A stretch of 64,000 nt of DNA. Origin: Mactromeris polynyma. Its lineage: Eukaryota > Mollusca > Bivalvia > Venerida > Mactridae. Shown here piece by piece: positions 48,824 to 61,700 of the stretch; positions within the stretch are counted from its first letter, which is position 1; each line of letters begins with the position of its first letter. The translations under genes and the position numbers were made by a program. The DNA is taken from assembly GCA_032209605.1 (NCBI GenBank), contig JASFXZ010000004.1, positions 35,870,401 to 35,934,400 on the forward strand. Direction: 5' to 3'. The notes beneath the pieces were generated by a model. The model had not been told where the DNA came from, made no database searches, and saw only the letters and a list, made by a program, of their open reading frames with translations.

Positions 48824-49739
48824 TCACCAGACATGTTGACAAATAAAGCCTTCATTTCGTGTATTACAATCCTGCCCTTCCAGTCCAATATACAGTTTTG
48901 AGCTACTGCGCTGTAAAATAACACAACTGTTGGTTATATTTGGTTGTCTTGTTCTCCATAGTTCACCAAGCACTCGTTTATTGCTTACTTGCCAATATAT
49001 AGTATTGTTTGGCCGAGTTTGTCTTGCTCCAACCCAGTACCTGTCTGAAATACGTTAACATCAATTATAAATAAAGCAATGAACAGGTTCATGTTCTTGT
49101 AAGTAGGCACATACATGTGTCTTCTGGCAAATCAAGCATCAATAATAAATTTAAATTCTGGAATTGACTTTTAACGTTGTATAAGAGTTTTAATACATGT
49201 ATGTCATATCTCTTCAACAGCCATTATCACCATTGTATGTACATGTTGAAGGACATATGACGAACTAACATATGCGTTTAAAAACACGTTTTTGTACCAG
49301 TACTATGTCTTGAAAATGTCACTTAAATTGTGTGTTTTAACCTCATTTTGATATTAAAATACCCGTTGATTGAAAGAAAATGTAGTGTTTTTCATTGTGT
49401 AAAATGAAATAATGTCATGTCTTAGTTCTTATCTTGCATCCCTGGGTTAGTTTATGAAATTGGAGAAATCTTACATTCTGTGTTTTTAAATGTACTGAGT
49501 ATGTATAAACTTTACACTCTAAAAGCGTGTTCATAATTGAAATAAGTATTTACTTAAATTGAAGTTATCCAAGAACCAATCAAGGAACAGTATTTTATCC
49601 ACAGTATCTGGCTCAGCAAGATCCGAATATTGTCTACGGCATTCGGCTTCTGCTTGACCCCAGGTCACGTCCTGTGTAAACACCTTGATACACATGTTCA
49701 GAGTTGGTATATAAGAAAACTCCCTGTTTGGACATCTTT
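48824..49739 (-). CDS. C-type lectin domain C (QPN), third domain or separate gene
   Basis: Exons 49554-49739 (opens RCPNREFSY, then VTWGQAEAECRRQYSDL) and 48824-49044 (RYWVGARQT, QPN, then FICQHVW and stop TGA). Entry and inner junction are phase 1, matching lectin B's possible donor. No leader exon was found in between, which favours it being a third domain of the same protein. QPN and loss of the ND box suggest weak or altered sugar binding. AATAAA lies directly after the stop (minus strand, 48818-48823). Confidence 0.75.
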
Positions 49740-52700
49740 CTGTAACAAAGTAAACATAAGGGATTCGATTGTGAAAGAATCGTTATACAACCAATTAGTA
49801 CTTAAACAACATCATGGTCATTTGTTAGTACCGCACGTTATTCACGCGTTTCTATTTTAGCACCATGTAAATGAATATTCAACATAATTATACATGTAGA
49901 ACATTATATAGTCGACAACAGAAAAAGATAGTTTTATTCTAACAACATGCTACCACTCGGCTATAGAGGATTTGACAACAGATTGCAAAGGTGTTTTTAA
50001 AAAGTTGATACTGCGATTCAAAGTTAGTGGAGAAAACCGTTATTGTGTTCACTATGTCAGTCGGTCAATATGTTGTAAAGTATGTTTGCATTAGCTGTAT
50101 AGTGCTGTTATATCGACCGCGAACAGGTGTTTGAACTTTCAGGTCTGGTCCATGGTAATTTAGGAAAGGATATGCTCTCGCGTGTAAAGATGTTACCGAT
50201 GTTTGCTTAAGCTTTCTATAAAAACAGAACCCCGGGCATCTCCGACAAGCTTACGGACAAGCATCGACATTCAATACACCTATTTGAACATGTAATGGTC
50301 CAGGTAATATATTCATAGGTTCGCGGTTAATAAAACCGCACTTTACACGTATTAAATTGTTTACAACAGTTACCTTTCTCGAGTAAATAAACACGGACTA
50401 TATGGATTTTCCCGGTGGCGAGAATAACAACTTCAGCCCTCGAAACTCGGACTATACCTATCATCCTATGGTTTGAATACATAACATATTTGCATTCCGA
50501 CACGCCATAATGGCGTGCGATACTAATGCAGTTAACAAGATATGACAAACGAGTGTATGAAACAACCTAAAACGTTTTTATTAAAGTTTAAACAACTTGT
50601 AGTATAACTCAAATTCGCTATTTCCTTCATTATCGTGTTTACCTAAATATCGATTATAGGGGTGTTGTATACAACCTATTTACAGCATGTTAAAATGGTA
50701 TCGCATGATTTAAACAAGCTTCCAACCCTTTAGCCAATATAATTGATAAATCGATAATGAAAGCCTTATCGAACTGTTTGTATTTGCGTTTATTTATCGT
50801 CGCCATCGGTTTCCCATATTGGCGAAGAATGTTAGTCATTTTAGATTTTTGGAGGATAGTGCATGATACAGGAGATGTCCCAGTTCCAGAAGCACCCCTG
50901 GTTATTTTACGTGCTCGATGTTAAGCATCATACACGGGACCTCGATTTTTAAAATCTCGTCCGAAAGACAGTTAGTACTGTCAGTGATGGAGCGGGGAAT
51001 CGAACATGCGATCCCTGGATTACTAGTCTGGCGCGTTACCAATGGACTACGGATCCGCTACGTTATCGAACTGGGTTTATATTAAGCTATAAATGGTAGC
51101 ACGTAACTGTTTGTTCTAGTAATACATAATTAAAGGAGTTATACACTTGGTTGATTTCTACAAAATAATGTTGTTTGTTAACAAAATAGAATTATCAATT
51201 AACATTTATTAAATTATATTTATTTATGAAATTTTCACTGAAGATAAATGATTGATATTATCACTTTGCAACTGTTTGTTGTGGTTTATCCTAATTACAG
51301 GACTCATTTTAGAACAGCAATTAACATTATGTCAGTTTGACTACAACGCGCATATAAATGATCGCTTGTTGACGTTACATTAATAACCTGCGTAATTAAT
51401 ATTCAAACCTTCACAAATGAAATGATTTTGTTTGTCACAGTTATCATCGTTGAGTGCATGAGTTCCAACATTTGCCAAATCTACACATTTTTCTTGATTC
51501 TGATAGTTATCAGGTTGCCCCGCGGCCCACATATAATCTCCTAGTACAAGTAGATGTCCATTCAACCAGTAAAACTCGTCATCATCTTGTCGTGTGACTC
51601 CAAGCCAATATCTTTTATCTTGACTGAATTTATCTGTGTCAAAAAGTAAAAGTTTATCTATATATCTATATATAATCATATCGCACAAAATAGCGTGGGA
51701 GTAAATAAACATGTCGTTTTATAGATAACTTATGTCTTTGTGAAGATAATTATACCGTTGTGTGGATAAGTATGTCATTGTGTGGATAAGTATGCCATTA
51801 TGTTGATAAATATGTCATTGTGTGGATAAGTATGCCATTATGTGGATAAATATGTCATTGTGTGGATAAGTATGCCATTATGTGGATAAATATGTCATTG
51901 TGTAGATAAGTATGTCACTATGTGGATACGTATGCCATTGTCCGGATAATTATGCTGTTTTATGGATAAATAATTTATGTCACTGTGTGGATATTTATGC
52001 CATTGTTTTGATCAGTATGTCATTGTGTCGATAATAATGCCGTTCTGTAGTTAGGTATGCCATTGCGTTGAAAAGTAAGTCATTGTGTGGAAAAGTATGC
52101 CACTGTGTGGATAAGTTTGCCATTGTGTGGATAAGTATGTCATTGTGTGGATAAGTATGTCATTGTGTGGATAAGTATGCCATTGTGTGGATAAGTATGT
52201 CATTGTGTGGATAAGTATGTCATTGTGTGGATAAGTATGTCGTTGTGTGGATAAGTATGTCATTGTGTGGATAAGTATGTCGTTGTGTGGATAAGTATGT
52301 CATTGTGTGGATACGTATGTCATTGTGTGGATAAGTATGTCGTTGTGTGGATAAGTATGTCATTGTGTGGATAAGTATGTCGTTGTGTGGATAAGTATGT
52401 CGTTGTGTGGATGTTTATGTCATTGTGTGGATAAGTATGCCATTGTGTGGGAGAGTATGTCATTGTGTGAATAAGTATGTCGTTGTGTGGATAAGTATGC
52501 CATTGTGTGGATAAGTATGTCATTGTGTGGATAAGTATGCCATTGTGTGGGAGAGTATGTCATTGTATGGATGTTTATGTCATTGTGTGGATCATAGATT
52601 GAATAATTATGCATCATTGGCCTGAGTAATACTTATATGACGGTTTACATGTTATAGGAGTATTGGTCCCAACCGCTGGCAACATTGGCTTTTGACAGAT

Positions 52701-55700
52701 TAAATTAATTGTTACAAACATTGAATACGATCACCCTACGAACATTTCTATCAAACTATTTGAATCATTTTGGACCGATCAAACTTCCTGTGGTGTTTGC
52801 GGTTACACCTCTACAACACCTGATGGTTCGTATGTTAATGTTTCCTTGCGATTGTTGTAAGGAGGTTTTGCCTTGTGAATGTGGCAAAGTTTCTAGTGAG
52901 CCGAACCGCTAGTAGTTGGTAGAATTATATTTCAACAGTAAACATTGACACATATCCTCACTCACGGGGCTTCAGTATTCAATGGGTCGTCTTCACAGTA
53001 GCGTTTTGGTAGCGGACTACAATGTCATTTTCTGACAGCCGTACTAACATGGCTTTGCTATTTGCATATCAATGTTGTGTAAACCAATCGAATCTAACAT
53101 GAACAACAAAACCAACTTCTCTTCAAATGAACAGCGTTTGTAACATTGACGAGGATTGGTTCTTCGTTCGATAAAGGGTACGTTACCTTGTCGGTATATT
53201 TACCAGGAATCATAACATTTTTGATTGTTTAGATCACTATCAACATTCTTGTAAAATCAAACTCTGGTGAGTCGTTTCGCAAGACACGTGAAGCCATTTT
53301 TAAAACGACCGATAGCACTGTTAACATGCATAAGTACTACGGACATGTGATGAAGAAAAACAGACAACCACTGAAAACAAACACTTCAGGCGTAGGTGAG
53401 CTAAAAGTGGGGATGCAAAATATTATGCACGCACCTATAGATCCAGAATGGAGGAAATAATTCTCCACGTCTAAATTTCTAAGCTGAAGTAAATCAGCAT
53501 CTTCGTTCTGGCATATAGCTCTGGCATCATCCATCGTGGCCTTAGTGGTGTCATATACTGTGGACAAATAATGGTATGGTCATATATGCACGAATGAAAG
53601 TCATACAATGTAAAGTAAAACCTCAATAACACGACAACCCTTGGGACCCTTGAAAACTGGTCTTAATATTGAGGTTGAATAAACAGCAAAATAGTATAAA
53701 CGGACTTGAAATGGGTTCTAAATTTTGATGTTGTCTTATTATTGAGGTGGTCGTTAAGTGAGGTTTTACTGTTCATAAGATCGAAGTAAAAACTGATTTC
53801 CAAGAAAAACATAATGCTCGCTAAATGACAAAAGGCGTAGATGCGCTAAACAACGCGTTCGCTCATAATGGATTCCTAGATAAACCACAAGCAATAAATT
53901 ATAAAATATTAGCAAACTAACCGCAAATATTCCTTCACCTTGGAGACAAGGTCGTGTAATAATATACTGCGTCGTATAATCTTGTCTAGATTCGGTGAAA
54001 TAATAGCGTGCTAATGTACTCATACAAACTAGTGTTATGTTCCCATTGTAGAAAAAATATGCTTATTTCGAAATCATTCAATATTTTGAAACTTCTATGT
54101 TATTTTCGACCCCGCCTTTCGGCCTATAATTACTGACTTTCTTGTCTTGTTTCGTGGTGTATTTCATCCAATAATATTTCTCACTTGTTGACTTCCTAAT
54201 GTCTTGGTCGTTCTTTATGGTCGGCCAGATCATTCCTCGCACCCCTATTCTCATACATATTGCCCTTGCACCTGATTAGTGTGGGGAGGCATTGTGTTGT
54301 AAATGTGGCGTTCCCTGTAACAACTTAATCTCTCTTTCGTTTCGAAATAATCCCATACTTTGAAACTTCCAGTACGGAAATAAGAGAAAACAATACAATG
54401 ATATGAGTAGCGTTCCATGTAAAAATCTCCCGCACTCACTATGAAAAATTATGTTTCTCTTGGATTTGTGTGGGGAGGCATTGACATGTGTATATAGCCT
54501 GTATCAACTTAATATTTCCTTTACCTTTATAACAGATACCGTTACTATTTTCATATGTATAATGACTGTTTCTGCAACCCGTCGAAGCATCTTTGCTCAA
54601 AACTGCCGTAGGATCTGAAAATATTAACATCGTACATTTAACACAAAGAAATAAGCACTTTCTATGAATATTACAGTAAAACCTCAATAATACGACCACC
54701 TGTAGGACCCTTGAAAACTAGGTGGTCTAAATATTGAGGTTGAGTAAAGAGCAAACAGTGAACTTGAGCTTCAAATGTGTGTCTTTAAGTTTGAGGTAGT
54801 CTTATTATTGAGGTAGTCTTATTATTGAGGTGGTATTTAAATGAGGTTCTATTGTATATATATATATTGACTGTCAGCAAAACGCAATACTGCCCATAAG
54901 CATAAATGCAATAGTTGATATCATTATAAAAACAACATACAATGTACACTTGCTAGTAGAAAAAAGGATTAAGCGTACATGACACAAAACAAAATTAAGT
55001 ACGATATATTTAGTGTGTACTAATAAAGGGAAGGAAGCACGTGTTGTTACATGTGCAATATGGAGAAAAGAGTTATAATGTCGCCTACGCTAAGTTATAT
55101 TTGAAATACAGAATGGTCGGCGCAATTTAAAGGTTATATTTGTTGTGCAACATAAAGATTGCCGAGACGTTACGATTTCTGGTCACTCCAGATCCAAAAT
55201 GGAAATTCAGTGGATTTCAGTAAGGTAACGTACCCCTTATCGAAAAGTTAATCAGTCCGCGTCAATGTTACAAACGTTGTTCAGTTAAAGAGAAGTTGGT
55301 TACGTGGTTAACTTAGGATTTGATTGGTTTACACAACATTGATATGCAAATAGCAAAGCCATGTCATTACGGCTGCGCCGAAAAACCAAACAGTATGTAC
55401 AGATTACATTGCATTGCTCTCTTAAAGCAAATTAATTTAAAATACAAAGCACACCAGTAGGCAACTCACCTTTCAAGTTGATTTCACAAACAAAGTGATA
55501 GATATTACCACAAACATCATCATTCATCAAGAACGTTTTGTTTATGAACGACAAAGCTCCACAGTTTTCGTCAACTCCATTTCGACCGTTATTTGGTTCA
55601 GTGGGATAAAAATATTGCGGAAAGACTGGAGTTTCGTCCACCCAGACCCAGTGTCCTTCATGTTTTATATCAGATGCACCAATCCAATATCGTTTGGTAT

Positions 55701-58700
55701 CCCAAGCATCTAGTAAATAAAACATGTAAAAGGTATTTTCTACTTAATATGTACAATGCATTACAGTATATCAAAACTGGATTTGAACCAGATTTACCCC
55801 CCCCCCCCCAGTGATCTCTTTGTAAATGTGCTACTCATATCTACACCCGTCATTTATATTTGTCATGTCAAAAGCCTGTGTGTTTTGTTGACTTTTATTT
55901 TCCAGAGGTCGGTGTGGGGAAGCATTGTCTTATTTATGTGGCGTGTACATAACACTTATGTTGCGAATTAAGCTCGAATAGTAGATACCCACAATTATTA
56001 TTCATTCAAATGTTAAAGTAGAAATTACATAAACCGACCAACAGCCTTACCGAAAGCACGACCGACCGCCCGCCAAGCAGATATGTTGAATACATTGTTA
56101 CCTGTTGGAGATTCTGTCAACGATTCAATCAACTTTTCTTCGTCTTTATTGTGAAGTATGAAAAGATCACCGTTGTCATGGTTACAACGTCGACGTGCTT
56201 CTGTCCACGTAACTTTGTCTTCAGAATATATCTTATAACAATGCTGGTACTGTGGTAAGTACGTGTAGCCAAACATCAGACACAGTTTTTCTAAAAATAG
56301 ATACCGTAACTATGGAAACTAAAATCAACGCATTCATCGCCTTATTTCTACAAGCCTGTATCTCATTTCCTGCAATTTGGCGAAAATATGAAGTTTTGGA
56401 TAGCGATGAAAGTCAACGATTTAACGGGTTTCTAAATTGATATTTATTCTACTTCGCTTAGCAAAGTGGGTACAATGTATATGGGAGGGCTTTTGTTTTG
56501 CCATTTTTGCCATTCCCCATAAAAGAAAGGGAGAACATTCTTATAAGATAAGTTAGTGTTAATCCACATTTCTTTAAAAAAATTGTAAAGATATGCTGTA
56601 TATTTGTCATAACCGATTACAACCAGGGTAAAAAGTCTACACGTTATCAGATAAATTTGACTCATATTTCTCTTTCTCATCTATTATAGTCGCAAAATCC
56701 CCCCATATGCGGGTATGGGAATTAGTCCACAAAATCTGCCCTATATGGACTGTAAAAAACTCATCGAGATGTAAAGCATATTACTAAAATCTCAGTACAT
56801 TGTATCTCCAAAAACTACAGGTTTGTAGAAATAAGGCGACGAATGGCTGTTCTAATTATAGAGACAAAATGCTGCACAAAGGAACAACAACCATTTTATA
56901 AATCTCTCTCAATGTAACTACATGTATGTTATATTCAGTCCAGTTAATTGTAGTGCCCAGTACTGCATTTAAGATCCATCATAAGATATGAATAAACATT
57001 ATATGAGTGTAATATTACATGTATGATGTTGAAAGATGCTGTATATTTACCAAAGTCAACTTGGTGGAAGGCAGGTATTGTTGGTGCTTGTATCAATGAT
57101 GAGGTGAATGCTGCTGACGTTGTTTTTGTTGGGTTCAATATCGTACTTGTAGAAGATGGTAGTACGTTATGTGTAGCTTGGATATCCGAACAATTCCTGA
57201 GAAAATAATTCATGTAAAACAGTTCGTTTGATACCTAGACAGGTGTCACCTGTAGTCAATTGTATAAAACTGGATAACCATTTTGTTTGGTTAAAAGATA
57301 ACCAAAACTCGATTTGATTGGTAGAAATGTGATTTGGCCAATCAAAGTGATTGAAATAACTGGTAACCTCAGGTTAATTTTATACATTTGGTTACAGGTA
57401 CCAACTGTTGTCCAACGATATGAATACTGTCAATTGAGTATAGAAGTCGGGCAGGAAATACGACATGCAAACGAGTAGCATACGACAAAAGAACGTAGAA
57501 ACATGAACATGATCAATGACTAGTACAAAAGGGAGGCAATATTGGAACATACTGCTGCCATTCAATATCCGATGTCCTCGAACGACGCACACTGAAACAG
57601 ATACCCTTAACTTGTTGCTCTGTACCAAACGCTTTTCAAACTGAGCACTACTATGGGGTTTACAACCTCTTCTGTAAGTGACGTCATTTCAAGAAAGCGC
57701 AACATGTGATGTCACTATTTGCAAGCAGGAAACAATATTTACTCCCTATGGTCAGTTCGTTTTCATATTGCCATATGAGGCAAATATTGCTTACTGTCAG
57801 TACATGTGACGTTTACTGGAAATGATGTCACTTAAATATTCTGTTGGAAATCGTACAGTGCGCTCAAATCTGAGTGAACTTAGTTCATTTTTCCAACGCG
57901 ACTTTATGTCCTTACCAAGACTTTAGCTAGGCTTAAACTGAGACGAGAGATATACATGTCCATTACTAGTTTTACAGACCGATATACAATGGAATATGCG
58001 TTCGATGGCCCCGTGTGTGAATGTGGCCTTATTTCTGTTTCTATTTCTCACTTTCATGAGACCTACTGTTGTTAATTTAATATATGACAGCAAATAAACA
58101 GAATGTAATGTTTTTCACCAAGATGACACTTTTATTTATATCGTCCGTTAGTATTTAAAAAGTAAAAGTAACACTATGTTGTTTTGTTTGTGTTATTTCA
58201 GAAAGAGATTGACCACAAAGCGTGGGAGTAATTGTAAAGTAGCACAAAGACGTGTGGCTAGAAGCATTCCACAATATATCTTATTGATATAAAGTTAACC
58301 ACAATAACACACAATGCAATTATACATATCGAAATTGTCAGTTAACTTATAATTGTATGAAGTATGGAAAGAAAATGAATAGTATACAGCGTGTGAGTGA
58401 ATGTAATGATCTTACATGTTACAGAAATCACCATGACAACATCCCTCGCACGTTGTAATGTCTCTCCGGCCAACTAAAACACTTCAAGCTGAACACTGTA
58501 CATGGAAAATTATGATGCAATTAGTATACCCCATTAAGACTTATCTCCAATAATTTGATAGAACTGTACACCAAAGATGTTTAGACATTGGTATTTCTTG
58601 TGGTTGACGATATTGCAGTTCAGATGAACATTATAAAATGTGGTGAACTGTAATTGTACACGAACAATATAAGACATTCACATTTCGATATTTTCATGAA

Positions 58701-61700
58701 TCATGTATTCACTTTAATATCTTGATCATTGTATGCCATTTATAACCTTCTCCGTACTGTATTTGATAAATTGCTTGCCATATTATGTTATATTACATGT
58801 ATTGGCCGTTTTAATTTTCTTGAGAACGGTTGTAAACAAATCGTGAGGAGGTCAGCCAATCAAAAGATGTTATGTAAAATATTGACCAATAGACACAGCG
58901 AAAACAAAAAGGATATTCTCAACAAATCTTGAAGCAACTTTAAATAAACCATAATATAAATACTTTGCTACTTACTGATGTTGTACAACCAGAGGCGGAC
59001 AGTTGGTCCCCACCAAAACCAATCACTGGTTGTATGTAGCAGGACTGAAACGTAACACGAACCATCATGACGTCAAATGTATATAAATATCTATATATCA
59101 TGTCAATTTATTCCAAACAATTATGCATATTTCAGCCATGCGATTGTGATCAAGATGAATTCGCAAACTATATTTTCGTAAATGCACAGTTCATGCCCTA
59201 ATTAAAAGCGTCTATTGAAAATTTTCGTTCACTTTAAATATTCATGATTGTGTTAAAATTAATATGTATACAATCGGCCATTATTCCCATATCAAATCAA
59301 AATTATTTATTTTACCCGTCAACAACTATAAGGCTGTATTTCTACCTGATCACGTCCACAGACGGTCACTTTATCACACTGATCCGGGGTTATTTGTCCA
59401 TGCGGACATGTGAAGCATATTGGACCTCTACTTCCTGACGACAATTCTGCTATTGCTGTAATAACAATTAGTATTTCATAATTGTTTAGTACGTTGTTTT
59501 AGTATCGCTGGTCTCGAACAAGTTCAAATGCTATAAAGTAACGACATTAAATCAGTCTCATTCCGCTTTTATTTCAAGGACTTTGGAAGACTAACACGAC
59601 TGCTTAAATCAAACGCCTGATTCGTGCGCCGCTGCCTGGACCGGTATATGCACCTCTTCTTTCACCGCGTCCCGACGTCGGTAGCGAAGCTTTCCAACGG
59701 CGTCGAGCCGGGAGTCCTGTCGTTTGCAAGCGAATGCAGTCGGAGGCATGGGGGACCCCGCGCGACTCGTGTTTGTTTGCGTCAGTGTACGGTGTCCATT
59801 ACCAGTATAAAACAGACCGACACCAGTGACTGTATAAGGCTTCGTTTTGTTAGTTCCATTCGGTAAAGGTATCCAGTAGTCATGTCAACTGTTTCTGATC
59901 ATTGGTTTCAAAGTGTCTTATTGGTTTTAAATCCGGTTGTCATGGCTACGTCCTGTTTTAATTAAATAATTATCAATAGTACAGGTTCTCTCTTGTTAAT
60001 GATTATTTTCGAACATTGACCTACTCCATCGTTCCTTTTAATTTGGTCAACTAAATGAATTATAACTGTACATACGGACATGAATTGTATCGTCATATAT
60101 ACGGACATGAATTGTATCGTCATATATGCGGACATAAATTGTATCGTCATGACAGCGAGTTAAATGAACAAATAAATGATATACACACGCTGTGACCCAC
60201 ATCCGCCGGAGTTGCAAAAATCACCATCGCAACAGGAGGCACAAGTAACGATATCGCCATTTTCTTCCTCTAAAATACCTGATATTAGGGGTGACCGTTT
60301 TGTGTTGCATCTCTACAATGAGAAAGAAATCTGATACACTGCGCATAGCAACCGTACTGTTGATATTACTACAGTCACATCTCGTAATTTCAATAACCTG
60401 TTGTATCATTCTTGCATTAACATGTTCTGCTACGATACTGTGTTTTCTGTATTATCAGTGATGTTTGGTAAACAAATACATCTGTACAAGTTTAAATTTG
60501 AAAGCAATCAGTGCTTTGAACGTCTCTTCAAGCAGCGCATATGGTGATGATTTAGATAATGGCGATTGACCATATATAGATGATATTTACACATATACAG
60601 TAAAACCTGACTTAAAGATAACCTCAATAACAAGACCTCCTCAAAATTAAGAATACATTTATTGAGTCCATTTTCACTGTTTTTCCTCAATAAGAATACC
60701 AGTTTTCTAGGGTCCTAATGGTCTCATGGTAGTGTTATTGAGGTTTCACCGTACATCTATTGATTTAGAACATTAATTGAATTCATTCAACATGAATTAA
60801 ATAGAACCTTCATGGAGGAGAGATAACGATATAATAAAGAAGCTGTATTTAACGTCGCATACGATCATCAAGTAACAGAGGCTACAAAGCTGTGACCAAC
60901 AAGGTGTCCTCTTACAGATACCTACCAGGGCTGATACTAGCCTTCATATACTAGTACTGAGTGCCTGGGAGCTACTTGTACCATTGTTATCGTATTTGGT
61001 ATGACGCGGCCAATGATCAAACCCACAACCTCTCGCACTCAAAGCGGACACCTACCAATTGAGCTACTGAGGCGGTACACGGATGTTAAAGGCAAGTCGA
61101 CACAATGGGTAACACTTACATTATACCATTCATACAACAACTCACCAATCTGTCTACACAGCCAACATCATAGTATACGTTTCCACTGTCCGATACTAGT
61201 TGCGTCACGTGACATACCTGGCATGTTAATAGATGTATTGTTTACTTCTTACATACTATGTATCAGAGATTTTAGATCGGCGTATGGAAAAACTAACGAA
61301 CATCAGGGGCCAGAATTATAACATATAATTACACTCAACACTCAAATCACACATAATCACTGCCAGATCTCACATTACACTAAAATATCTATGAAAATGG
61401 GCCACAAATAATTTTAGGCACATATTTGATTTTATCATTTTTCACACTCAATATGGGTCACCCAGAGTCAGACAGAGGACATTTGAGTGTGAAAGACGTG
61501 AACATGCGTGAAACTGCCTTGTTCTTATTCTCAAAGACCTGGTCTTTGCTATTTCATTACATTACTCCAGTATGTTAATTGTTGCTTTTTTACTAACGAG
61601 TAATCATTGAGCTACGCGAAACACATATATATGCAAAATATACCAATATTATTGTCAAGGTATTTGTACAATATTCTACTCGAGTATTTTAAAGAATTAT

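Noticed and set aside
52051..52617. Thr/His-rich frames (TYLSTQWH)
   Set aside because: Translation of the 20-bp intronic minisatellite.
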